A stretch of 64,000 nt of DNA from Henriciella marina DSM 19595. GTDB lineage: Bacteria > Pseudomonadota > Alphaproteobacteria > Caulobacterales > Hyphomonadaceae. Made by a program: the position numbers and the translations under genes. Below, one piece after another: positions 18,943 to 26,146 of the stretch (the stretch's first letter is position 1; every line of letters begins with the position of its first letter). The stretch covers positions 1,302,001-1,366,000 of the forward strand of contig NZ_AQXT01000002.1 of assembly GCF_000376805.1 (NCBI RefSeq), written 5' to 3'. The notes beneath the pieces are model-generated. The model was not told the DNA's origin. It saw nothing but the letters and a program-made list of their open reading frames with translations, and searched no databases.

Positions 18943-19737
18943 ATGACAGACAAGCCAGACAGCGTCGGAAACGAAGTTACTTATGAAGTCAGCGACCACG
19001 TTGCTGTGGTAACGCTTAACCGTCCGGACAAGCGCAATGCCGTCAACGGCGCGGTCGCAAGTGCGCTGGGATGGATCTGCGAAGAAACAGAGCGTGACGA
19101 TGATGTGCGCGCATGTATCCTGACCTCGTCGCTGGAATCGACGTTCTGCGCGGGCGCAGACCTTTCAGAAATCTCCAAGGGCAACGGCGCTGCGCTTTCC
19201 ACCAAGCAGGGCGGATTTGCAGGGTTCGTGAAGTATCCGCGGACCAAGCCATGGATCGCTGCTGTGCGCGGCAACGCGCTGGCCGGTGGCTGCGAACTTC
19301 CGCTGGCCTGCGACATGATTGTGGCGGCGGACAATTCGCGCTTCGGCCTGCCCGAGGTAAAACGCGGTATTTTTGCCGGTGCAGGCGGGGTGTTCCGCCT
19401 GCCACGTGCCCTGCCCCGCAACATCGCGCTTGAGATTGTGGCAACGGGTGATCCGCTGCCTGCCGAGCGGCTCTACCAGCTTGGCCTGATCAACCGGATG
19501 GTGCCATCCGAAGAGGTCATGGGTGAGGCGCAATCCCTTGCCAAGCAGATCGGCGTCAACGCGCCGCTTGCCGTGCGCAAGAGCCTTGAAGTGGCCCGTC
19601 AGGCGTATGACGGCACCGAAACGGATCTCTGGAAGGCGTCGAATGAAGCCTCCGCAGTCGTGTTTTCCAGCGAAGATGCCCGGGAAGGTCCTCGCGCCTT
19701 CCTTGAAAAGCGGGCCCCTGTCTGGAAGGGCAAGTAG
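18943..19737 (+). CDS. Enoyl-CoA hydratase/isomerase (crotonase family)
   Basis: This 264-residue crotonase has the CoA-binding VVTLNRPDKRNAVN and GADLSEIS loops and the oxyanion-hole segment GNALAGGCELPLACD. Both glutamates used by hydratases are present, one in GGCEL and one in LPEVKRGIFAGAGG, so hydration of an enoyl-CoA is plausible. The ATG at 18943 is chosen for its GGAGG five bases upstream; the longer in-frame reading adds 46 residues without family similarity. It is followed by a strong terminator and belongs to fatty-acid or related acyl-CoA breakdown. Confidence 0.9.
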   Translation: MTDKPDSVGNEVTYEVSDHVAVVTLNRPDKRNAVNGAVASALGWICEETERDDDVRACILTSSLESTFCAGADLSEISKGNGAALSTKQGGFAGFVKYPRTKPWIAAVRGNALAGGCELPLACDMIVAADNSRFGLPEVKRGIFAGAGGVFRLPRALPRNIALEIVATGDPLPAERLYQLGLINRMVPSEEVMGEAQSLAKQIGVNAPLAVRKSLEVARQAYDGTETDLWKASNEASAVVFSSEDAREGPRAFLEKRAPVWKGK

Positions 19738-19771
19738 CGCTTCGTCGCTCAAACCTTGCTAGCATATAAGA

Positions 19772-19806
19772 AAACCCCCGCATCGGCTGATGCGGGGGTT
19801 TGTTTT
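19772..19806. terminator. Strong bidirectional intrinsic terminator
   Basis: A perfect 13-bp stem (19772-19784 with 19789-19801) closes a GGCT tetraloop. It is followed by GTTTTT on the + strand and TTTTCTT on the - strand, so it can end both the crotonase gene and the convergent adhesin gene. Confidence 0.92.
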
Positions 19807-19842
19807 TAAGTCTGACCGACATGGGTCAGATCAGGCAAGTTC

Positions 19843-21303
19843 TTACCAGGCGGCCTGGAAACCGACACGGGCACCCGTGCCTCCACTGTCGATGCCGGAA
19901 GCGACACCGGCATTCAGCTGCCATGTCGTATTGAGCCGGTAGGCGGCCGCCATTGCCAAGGCACCTTCGTCCTCATAGTGGCCATAGCCACCGCTGAGCG
20001 CGAACTGCTTGTTGGACGGGACATAAGGCGTATCGAGCGCCATCGCCGCAGCGATACCGCCCCGGTTTTCCCGGATATCCTCTCTGGCACGGCCAATCAG
20101 GCCTGTGTTCTGCGCCAGACCTGAAGACAGGCTGTAATCTGCGGCAAGATTGCCGCTGCGGTCGGTCGTGACGACGCCGACCTCGCCTGACTGCGCAGCC
20201 GTGCTTGCTGCCGAGTTGACGCCGCCGAGATTGTAGGTTGCATCCGCGCCGCCAATGGCAACCTGATTGTCGCCAGTCGCGGTCGCACCATTCCCGATCG
20301 CGATGGAATTGGCACCGGCCGCAGACGCCTGGTTGCCGATGGCGACGGCGCCAAGTCCGCTGGCATTGGCCGCTTCACCAACTGCCGTCGAGCGGACGCC
20401 CGATGCGCTGGCCAGGTGGCCGAAGGCATGCGCGCGTTCTGCAGTGGCAGAGGAGCGCCAGCCATAGGCGGTCGCAGCCGTTGCATTGGCGACGGACTCG
20501 CCGCCGACAGCCGTGGAGGACGTGCCCGAGGCAATTGCTTCTGTGCCCATGGCAACAGCGTCCTGACCGGATGCGACAGCGAGATTGCCCTGCGCAATAC
20601 TTTCAAGACCTGAGGCGCTGGCGGCTTCACCAACCGCGAGCGAGCGTACGCCCGAAGCCTTGGCGAGGTGGCCAAAAGCCTGGGCCCGCTCAGCCGTGGC
20701 TTCAGCACGCCAGCCATAGGCGCTCGCGCCTGGGCCCATGGCGACGGCCTGACCGCCGACAGCAGTGGTCGAAGGACCGCTGGCGGTCGTTGCGCGGCCC
20801 TCCGTGCCGTCGCGATTGCCGCCGATTGCGATGGCATCGCCGCCCGTAGCCGAGGCGGTGCTGCCGATGGCGATGGAATTGGTATCAGCGGCTGAAGCCT
20901 GATTGCCGAGTGCGACAGATTGCTGGCCGGTCGCGTTTGCCGCTTCACCGACAGCAGTGGCTCTCACACCGGATGCATTCGCAAGGTGACCAATGGCGTG
21001 GGCGCGTTCAGCCGTCGCTGACGACTGCCATCCGAAGGCCGTGGCCGCCGTGCCGGTTGCGTTCGACTCGCCGCCGACGGCGGTCGTCGATGTGCCATCT
21101 GCATTGGCATCTGTGCCAACCGCGAGCGCGTCGGATCCATCAGCGTCGGCATTGACGCCGCACTCGAGAGAGGTCGCATCAACAGCGCCCGCATTACAGT
21201 CCGGGGTCGCATCAGCGGATGCCGTTGTCATTGGCAGAACGGTCCATGCCGCGCTGGCGAGCGTGAGCGCGCTGACCGTCTTTTTCAAATTGTAGAGTTT
21301 CAT
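19843..21303 (-). CDS. YadA-type trimeric autotransporter adhesin
   Basis: This 486-residue protein has a signal peptide (MKLYNLKKTVSALTLASAAW, then cleavage near TASA-DA). A head follows, made of SLAIG-like 14-residue repeats of the Hep/Hag type (S.AIG..A.A.G). A short connector leads to a C-terminal YadA anchor from about residue 415: a short helix RAREDIRENRGGIAAAMAL, then four beta strands ending FQAAW. The family trimerises to build one 12-stranded barrel that displays the head for adhesion. The stalk is very short, so the head sits close to the surface. ATG at 21303 is chosen because the signal peptide starts there. It is divergent from an ECF sigma gene. Confidence 0.88.
   Translation of the reverse strand: MKLYNLKKTVSALTLASAAWTVLPMTTASADATPDCNAGAVDATSLECGVNADADGSDALAVGTDANADGTSTTAVGGESNATGTAATAFGWQSSATAERAHAIGHLANASGVRATAVGEAANATGQQSVALGNQASAADTNSIAIGSTASATGGDAIAIGGNRDGTEGRATTASGPSTTAVGGQAVAMGPGASAYGWRAEATAERAQAFGHLAKASGVRSLAVGEAASASGLESIAQGNLAVASGQDAVAMGTEAIASGTSSTAVGGESVANATAATAYGWRSSATAERAHAFGHLASASGVRSTAVGEAANASGLGAVAIGNQASAAGANSIAIGNGATATGDNQVAIGGADATYNLGGVNSAASTAAQSGEVGVVTTDRSGNLAADYSLSSGLAQNTGLIGRAREDIRENRGGIAAAMALDTPYVPSNKQFALSGGYGHYEDEGALAMAAAYRLNTTWQLNAGVASGIDSGGTGARVGFQAAW
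20320..21093 (-). repeat. Three 68-residue super-repeats in the YadA head
   Basis: Above the 14-residue head motif there is a longer period. Residues 71-138, 177-244 and 261-328 (DNA 20890-21093, 20572-20775 and 20320-20523) are three colinear, diverged copies, each starting with a (T/P)S(S/T)TAVGG motif and containing GW, ATAERA(H/Q)A, FGHLA or IGHLA, SGVR and AVGEAA. Spacers are 38 and 16 residues. This points to growth of the head by segmental duplication. Confidence 0.8.
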
Positions 21304-21548
21304 GAGTGCCTTCCCTGTTTCCCTGACCTGGCTCGGCACGTCTGAATGCGCGCACCGAGAATGGACACACGCCCATCGCCAACAGCTACGTTGCGGCCAT
21401 TGCCAGAGGTGCGCTTTCACGAAAATTTTCTGGAAGGTGTGTCGGAAATTTCTGGCCAGGCATCGCGACAGCCCGGTGAAAAACACCATACGGAACTTTA
21501 CTTTTCTGAACCAGAGCTAGTTTTCTGTGAAACGACGCGAGGAAATCC

Positions 21549-22130
21549 ATGAGCAGACCGGACTATGTTCAGCTTAATCTGAACCTGAAGGCAGCCCTCG
21601 CCGCATGCGCCGAGGGCGATGCCAATGCCTTCAAGGAAGTCTATAGCCTCACCGCTCCGAAGTTTTTCGCCATTCTGAAGAACCAGCTGAAAGACGCTGA
21701 GGCGGCGCAGGACGTTTTGCAGGAAGCCTATGTGTCCATCTGGAAAAATGCCGGGCGTTTCGATGCTGAAAAGGGTAACCCGTTTACCTGGATGCTTGTC
21801 ATCATGCGCAATCGGGGTCTCGACAGGCTGCGCGCCCAGGCAAGGGCGCCGGTAACCGAAGAGATCGCGGAAACCGTTCCAGATGAGGCGGCCCGCCCGG
21901 AACAGTGCACGCGTAACGCCCATCTGGGGACGCTCCTCGACAAACATCTCTCAAAGCTTCCGGACCATGTGTCGATGTCGATTTCGTTGAACGTCGTCCA
22001 GGGCATGACGTGCCGGGAAATTGGACGCATTCTCGAGGTATCGCCAAACACGGTGAAAGCATGGGTCAGGCGCGGCCTCAGCCGCTTGCGCGCCGAGCTC
22101 CCAATTGAAAATGTTGGCGCGGCCCTCTGA
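21549..22130 (+). CDS. ECF-type sigma-70 factor
   Basis: The 193-residue protein has region 2 (NAFKEVYSLTAPKFFAIL, then AAQDVLQEAYVSIWKNAGRF and PFTWMLVIMRNRGLDRLR) and region 4 with a helix-turn-helix (GMTCREIGRILEVSPNTVKA, followed by WVRRGLSRLR). It resembles SigK-like ECF factors whose activity is held by a membrane RskA-type anti-sigma. A GAGGAAAT Shine-Dalgarno precedes the ATG. It is divergent from the YadA-type adhesin and convergent with an anti-sigma gene, so both are candidate partners: the anti-sigma as controller and the adhesin as target. The target is inference. Confidence 0.9.
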   Translation: MSRPDYVQLNLNLKAALAACAEGDANAFKEVYSLTAPKFFAILKNQLKDAEAAQDVLQEAYVSIWKNAGRFDAEKGNPFTWMLVIMRNRGLDRLRAQARAPVTEEIAETVPDEAARPEQCTRNAHLGTLLDKHLSKLPDHVSMSISLNVVQGMTCREIGRILEVSPNTVKAWVRRGLSRLRAELPIENVGAAL

Positions 22131-22156
22131 AGCAGCCTTCTGAAAAGCAGAAAATC

Positions 22157-22951
22157 CTAGATTGGCGACACTTGGCCCGTGAAGACGATGGGCCCCGTTG
22201 GTCCCGCCTCAGGAGACCCGCCATCAGGCTCAACACTGATCGCCAGTGTATCAGACCCGGCGGCGAGCTCTGTTGCAATCGACAGGTTGATCACGCCGTC
22301 CTCTGACAGTTCCGTCAGCAGTCCAAGCGATTGCGGCGCATCGATCCCCTCACGGAGCAGCCATAGCTGCCAGACGCCATCAGCTGGTGGTGCTGTATTG
22401 GTAAGGCGACCCGTAATCTGGTTTCTGTCCTTGTCATAGAGCAGTACCACGACCGTCGGCGCTTGATCGCCTGATGTCATGAGGGTGAGCAGCTCTTCTT
22501 GAACGCTCGCCACCTCAGTCGCTGGCGGGGCTTCGCTGTCTGGGGTCGGCTGCAGAAACAGTGTCCCGGCCGCAAGGAGAAGCGAGGCTGCCGTTGCGAA
22601 CTGCCAGGGCCGTTCTGGATGGCGCGACCTACGTTCGCCGCGACCGGCAGATGGCGCGTCCTGGCGCGCTGCCGGACGAACGGGTGGTACAGGCGCAGGC
22701 GTGGTCGCCGCTGCCTGGTCTGCGCCGCCGGTAATTTCCGCCATGATGTCGTCGAGCACACCTTCAGGCGGCTCGGCATCCGGGCTGAGCGTGCTTAGCG
22801 GCGCGAGAAACTGTTCCATCTCTTCGACGAGATTGCGGAAGTCGCGATCATTGGCATGAAGGGCCTCGAACTCGCGGAGCTGCGCCTCATCGGCCTGGCC
22901 GAGAAGAACGGCGCTTGCAAGCTGCTGGTGATGGCTGGAAGGATTGCTCAT
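22157..22951 (-). CDS. RskA-like membrane anti-sigma factor
   Basis: This 264-residue protein has an N-terminal sigma-binding helical part (LREFEALHANDRDFRNLVEE), a Pro/Ala-rich linker, one membrane helix (FATAASLLLAAGTLFLQ) and a C-terminal periplasmic RskA domain (GVWQLWLLREGIDAPQSLGL, then LAISVEPDGGSPEAGPTGP). Such proteins hold an ECF sigma factor at the membrane and release it on regulated proteolysis. Its ATG overlaps the stop of the upstream sigma-like gene by four bases (ATGA). The 3' end faces the 3' end of the complete ECF sigma gene, 26 bp away. It could bind either sigma or both. Confidence 0.85.
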   Translation of the reverse strand: MSNPSSHHQQLASAVLLGQADEAQLREFEALHANDRDFRNLVEEMEQFLAPLSTLSPDAEPPEGVLDDIMAEITGGADQAAATTPAPVPPVRPAARQDAPSAGRGERRSRHPERPWQFATAASLLLAAGTLFLQPTPDSEAPPATEVASVQEELLTLMTSGDQAPTVVVLLYDKDRNQITGRLTNTAPPADGVWQLWLLREGIDAPQSLGLLTELSEDGVINLSIATELAAGSDTLAISVEPDGGSPEAGPTGPIVFTGQVSPI

Positions 22952-23463
22952 GTCGCCCCTCCAGATTTTGGAAATGCTAGCTCGGAGAGACGACGTTGCG
23001 TCTCCTCAATCGACAGGCCAGCGCGGTTCGCGATCTGCTCGACACTTTCAAATTGCAGATACGCTGCGGTCAGCATGTCGCGATCGGCCTCACTCAAACC
23101 CTCAAAGACAGAAGCGTCCGAATGTGTCGCTCCATAACCTGATGCACGCGAGGTATGATTAAATATTTCACCGCCGCTTGCACCACTGAAACGAATATCA
23201 ACTGCGGTTCGATGCGCTAATGCTGCAATAAAATGCATGTAATCGCATCCATCAGCAGGTATCGAAGCATGGTTCTGCCATAGACGAAGATAGGTGGTGG
23301 TCAGGGCGCTGCGCGCAAGTTCCGGTGTCTTCAGAAGTGCAATCAGTTTGCCGAAAATCTTTGGTGACGTCAGCTCAAAGACCTGTCTCAGAGCCTCATG
23401 ATGCCCAAGCCGAAGCCCGCTCATGGCGTCATCAAGTTTGTCTAGAGAAGCTGGGCTCATCAT
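22948..23463 (-). CDS. Degenerate ECF sigma-like protein paired with the anti-sigma
   Basis: The 171-residue product is recognisably ECF-like: EALRQVFELTSPKIFGKLIA resembles region 2 of the neighbouring sigma, and the C-terminal VEQIANRAGLSIEETQRRLS resembles a region-4 helix-turn-helix. The conserved core-binding stretch (DVLQEAYVSIW in the neighbour) is replaced by SALTTTYLRLW, and the region 2.3-2.4 motif with its RN..LD.LR pattern by FIAALAHRTAVDIRF. It may be a weak or alternative sigma, or a non-transcribing partner of the anti-sigma. Codon use looks like that of its neighbours and the frame is intact, so it does not look like a pseudogene. Start choice between two adjacent ATGs is open. 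Confidence 0.72.
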   Translation of the reverse strand: MMSPASLDKLDDAMSGLRLGHHEALRQVFELTSPKIFGKLIALLKTPELARSALTTTYLRLWQNHASIPADGCDYMHFIAALAHRTAVDIRFSGASGGEIFNHTSRASGYGATHSDASVFEGLSEADRDMLTAAYLQFESVEQIANRAGLSIEETQRRLSELAFPKSGGAT

Positions 23464-23523
23464 CCTACGGCTTTGTAGCAGCCGCGACCGTGACTTACTA
23501 CCGGTCTCGTGGGCTGTATTAAC

Positions 23524-23549
23524 GGATAAAAGCGCAGAAGCCTCTTCTG
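23524..23549 (-). terminator. Possible weak terminator downstream of the symporter operon
   Basis: CAGAAG (23535-23540) and CTTCTG (23544-23549) pair perfectly around a 3-nt loop, and the - strand continues CGCTTTTATCC. The stem is short, so efficiency is doubtful. Confidence 0.35.
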
Positions 23550-23646
23550 GGTTCCTAGTCTATCGATGATTGTTTCCATTCTGGTCTGAGCACCCGAAAA
23601 CAGAGCAAGTCATACAGAGCTCCTCGCACCTGCATTGCAGCCGATA

Positions 23647-25380
23647 TTACGTCGAAGGCATACGTATTTTTTGAACAAGTTCCAATATTTCACGCGGCGG
23701 CGCCTTGGTCGCTAACGTCGTCACGACCCCGACGGCGGCGGCCACCCACATGAAAACGAAGCCGATCCCTTCGGGAGAAACGCCGAACCACCAGTTGGCC
23801 GGATTAGTATCGACGAATTTGAACCAGTAGATGTAGCCAAACGTGGTAATGAGACCTGTGAGCATCGAGGCAATCGCCCCTTCCTTGTTCATCCGCGTCC
23901 AGAAAATACCAAGGAAGATCACAGGGAAGAGTGAGGCGGCCGCGAGCCCGAAGGCGAAGGCGACGACCTGTGCCACGAAGCCAAGACTGTTAGAGAAGAT
24001 GCCGAGGACGCCAGCGGCGAAAACGGCCCCTGCCGCTGCACCGCGGGCTACGCGAAGCTCTGTCTTGTCGTCCATGGACTTGAAGAGTGTTCGCTTGCAA
24101 AGGTCATGGCTGACAGCAGACGAGATGACCATGAGCAGACCTGCAGCTGTCGACAGCGCGGCTGCCAGACCGCCGGCCACGACGAGCCCGATTACCCACC
24201 CTGGCAGATTGGCGATCTGAGGATTCGCCAGGACGAAGATGTCATTGTTTGGCGTCACCTCGTTCTGGAGCCCATCCGGCGCATCCGGTCCGCGGTATTG
24301 CATGACGCCGTCGCCATTCTGGTCCTCGAATGCAACGAGCCCGGTCGGCTCCCAGTCCTTGTACCAGCGCGGCACAGGCTGGCCGCCAGCTGCCTCAATC
24401 TCTGCGGCGCGGGCGTCGTAGTCTTCGTCGTCTGCGATGTATGTGCTCTCATTGACCGTATCGATGAAGTTGATGCGGGCGAAGGCGCCGACGGCGGGGG
24501 CGGTCGTATAGAGGATCGCAATAAAAATGAGCGCCCAACCCGCCGAGACACGCGCCGCATCAGCGCTTTTCACGGTGAAGAAGCGGATGATGACGTGCGG
24601 CAGGCCCGCCGTCCCGAACATCAGCGCCGCCGTGATGCAGAAGACGTCGATCATGGACTTGTTTGTCTGGGTGTACTCGCCAAAGCCAAGGTCTGTGACG
24701 ACCCCGTTCAGCTTTGCGAGCATGGAAATGCCCTCACCCTTCGCCTCGCCGATAAAGCCAAGCTGGGGCACCGGATTGCCGGTAATGATCAGCGACATGA
24801 AAATAGCGGGAACAGTAAACGCGAAGATCAGGACGCAATACTGGGCAACCTGCGTATAGGTGACGCCCTTCATCCCGCCGAGCACGGCGTAGAAGAAGAC
24901 GATGACCATGCCGATCACAATGCCCCACTCGAACGGGACACCGAGGAAGCCGGAGAAGGCGACGCCAACGCCCTTCATCTGTCCGGCGATGTAAGTGAAT
25001 GAGACAAACAGCGCGCAGACAACGGCGATCACCCTGGCGGCCGTCGAATAGTAACGGTCGCCGACAAAGTCAGGAACAGTGAACTTGCCAAACTCTCTCA
25101 GGAAGGGGGCAAGCAGGAGCGCGAGCAGGACATAGCCGCCCGTCCAGCCCATGAGGTAGACAGAGCCGCCATACCCCATGAAGGCGATAAGCCCTGCCAT
25201 CGACAGGAAGGACGCCGCCGACATCCAGTCCGCCGCTGTCGCCATGCCGTTGACCGTCGGGTGAACGTCATGACCGGCGACATAGAAATCGTTAGTCGAA
25301 CCGGCCCTCGCCCAGATGGCGATGCCGATATAAAGCGAGAAGGTCGTGATAACGAAAAAGAGTGTCCAGGCGTCCAGCAT
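23647..25380 (-). CDS. Sodium:solute symporter (SSS family, VC_2705/ActP-like large subunit)
   Basis: This 577-residue protein has about 13 hydrophobic helices and SSS-family marks: NDFYVAGHDVHPTVNGMATA and WMSAASFLSMAGLIAFMGYG near the N-terminus, then FTYIAGQMKGVGVAFSGFLG. It has the large extracytoplasmic loop typical of the VC_2705 subgroup, with an acidic DQNGDGVMQY segment like a calcium loop. Relatives take up acetate or other short carboxylates with sodium. It starts one base after the stop of the small DUF4212 gene, the usual two-component arrangement. The substrate is inferred from relatives only. Confidence 0.9.
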   Translation of the reverse strand: MLDAWTLFFVITTFSLYIGIAIWARAGSTNDFYVAGHDVHPTVNGMATAADWMSAASFLSMAGLIAFMGYGGSVYLMGWTGGYVLLALLLAPFLREFGKFTVPDFVGDRYYSTAARVIAVVCALFVSFTYIAGQMKGVGVAFSGFLGVPFEWGIVIGMVIVFFYAVLGGMKGVTYTQVAQYCVLIFAFTVPAIFMSLIITGNPVPQLGFIGEAKGEGISMLAKLNGVVTDLGFGEYTQTNKSMIDVFCITAALMFGTAGLPHVIIRFFTVKSADAARVSAGWALIFIAILYTTAPAVGAFARINFIDTVNESTYIADDEDYDARAAEIEAAGGQPVPRWYKDWEPTGLVAFEDQNGDGVMQYRGPDAPDGLQNEVTPNNDIFVLANPQIANLPGWVIGLVVAGGLAAALSTAAGLLMVISSAVSHDLCKRTLFKSMDDKTELRVARGAAAGAVFAAGVLGIFSNSLGFVAQVVAFAFGLAAASLFPVIFLGIFWTRMNKEGAIASMLTGLITTFGYIYWFKFVDTNPANWWFGVSPEGIGFVFMWVAAAVGVVTTLATKAPPREILELVQKIRMPST

Positions 25381-25381
25381 G

Positions 25382-25648
25382 TCAGACCCTCACGCCAAAT
25401 CTGCGCTCGATGCGGCGCATCGCCCAGCAATAGACGAATATGAGAACAACGAAGACGTAGATGGCGCCCTGCTGAGCGAACCAGAAGCCGAGCGGCGCGC
25501 CGCCGACAGACCATTGGTCCAGGAAGTCTCGAAGCAGGATCCCGGCACCAAATGACACGGCGAACCAGATGATCAGCAGTCCGATCGTCAGGCGTATCGT
25601 AGCCTGCCAATAGGCACGCCCCACGCTGGCACGTTCTTCCTCGTTCAA
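25382..25648 (-). CDS. DUF4212 small subunit of sodium/solute symporter
   Basis: This 88-residue protein has two hydrophobic helices (LTIGLLIIWFAVSFGAGILL and AIYVFVVLIFVYCWAMRRIE) and a helix-breaking link containing GAPLGFWFAQQGA, the DUF4212 pattern. DUF4212 proteins are encoded directly before VC_2705-type symporters and are thought to be their small subunit. The start is set at the TTG at 25648, because GGGAGGG lies seven bases upstream in the transcript and the protein then begins NEEERA; a longer form reaching 25696 would add a basic tail unlike the family. Confidence 0.87.
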   Translation of the reverse strand: MNEEERASVGRAYWQATIRLTIGLLIIWFAVSFGAGILLRDFLDQWSVGGAPLGFWFAQQGAIYVFVVLIFVYCWAMRRIERRFGVRV

Positions 25649-25747
25649 GATTCGCCCTCCCTTTTTTGGGTGAGCCTGCCGTTTCGGAGGCCTCAATGCA
25701 ATCTTTATGAAGTGGGCCTCCGCGCGGGTCGTATTTCGCCAGCTCGA

Positions 25748-25779
25748 AATGAAAACGGCGAAGCCGAAGCTTCGCCGTT
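25748..25779 (-). terminator. Intrinsic terminator of the DUF4331-lipoprotein operon
   Basis: A perfect 11-bp stem (25754-25764 with 25769-25779) reads, on the - strand, around a TTCG tetraloop and is followed by TTTCATTTC. It lies just after the stop of the lipoprotein gene and before the DUF4212 gene, separating the two operons. Confidence 0.82.
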
Positions 25780-25807
25780 CTCTCTCTCAAGCTTGCAGCC
25801 TGGCCGC

Positions 25808-26134
25808 TTAGTTATTGGGGACGTCGAGAGGGTCGCTCGATGGATCCACCGGTGTGATCGTGATGGTATCCGGATCGACCGGTGCGCCGAAACGGGCCGT
25901 GTTGAACGCCGTCCCAAAGCCTGCCCCGAAGCTGGTGCCCGGGTCCACGTTTCCGCCGGGCGGCGGGGGCGGTGGCGGCGGAGGTGGGGGTGGTGGAGGC
26001 GGCGGAGGTGGTGCTGGGGGGGGCACTATCTGGCCGCCACCTCCGTTGTCGCCCCCACCACACGCACTGATGCCCATGGCGGCGACGCCGGCCAGCAGTG
26101 CGAGCTTCAGATAGGAGTGTCTTGCTTGTCTCAT
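25808..26134 (-). CDS. Small polyproline lipoprotein, unknown function
   Basis: This 108-residue protein has a lipoprotein signal (LALLAGVAAMGISAC, lipid Cys25), a Gly/Asp-rich spacer, then PPPA followed by 18 consecutive prolines, and an acidic C-terminal ~50 residues (GTSFGAGFGTAFNTARFGAP, then a D/P-rich end). I do not recognise the C-terminal part. The polyproline stretch would form a stiff rod of some 5-6 nm, suggesting a spacer from the membrane. A strong AAGGAG precedes the ATG, and the gene starts 12 bases after the DUF4331 gene, so they are co-transcribed and probably act together. Confidence 0.75.
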   Translation of the reverse strand: MRQARHSYLKLALLAGVAAMGISACGGGDNGGGGQIVPPPAPPPPPPPPPPPPPPPPPPGGNVDPGTSFGAGFGTAFNTARFGAPVDPDTITITPVDPSSDPLDVPNN

Positions 26135-26146
26135 GATCGGTTCTCC

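Noticed and set aside
21492-21519. GGAAC upstream of the ECF sigma gene as a general stress (EcfG-type) promoter
   Set aside because: The expected CGTT-type -10 is not found at 16-17 bases; spacing and sequence do not support it, so no promoter was called.
25950-26030. G-rich tract on the + strand as a possible G-quadruplex
   Set aside because: It is the reverse strand of 18 proline codons and is explained by coding; a structure cannot be claimed from sequence alone.
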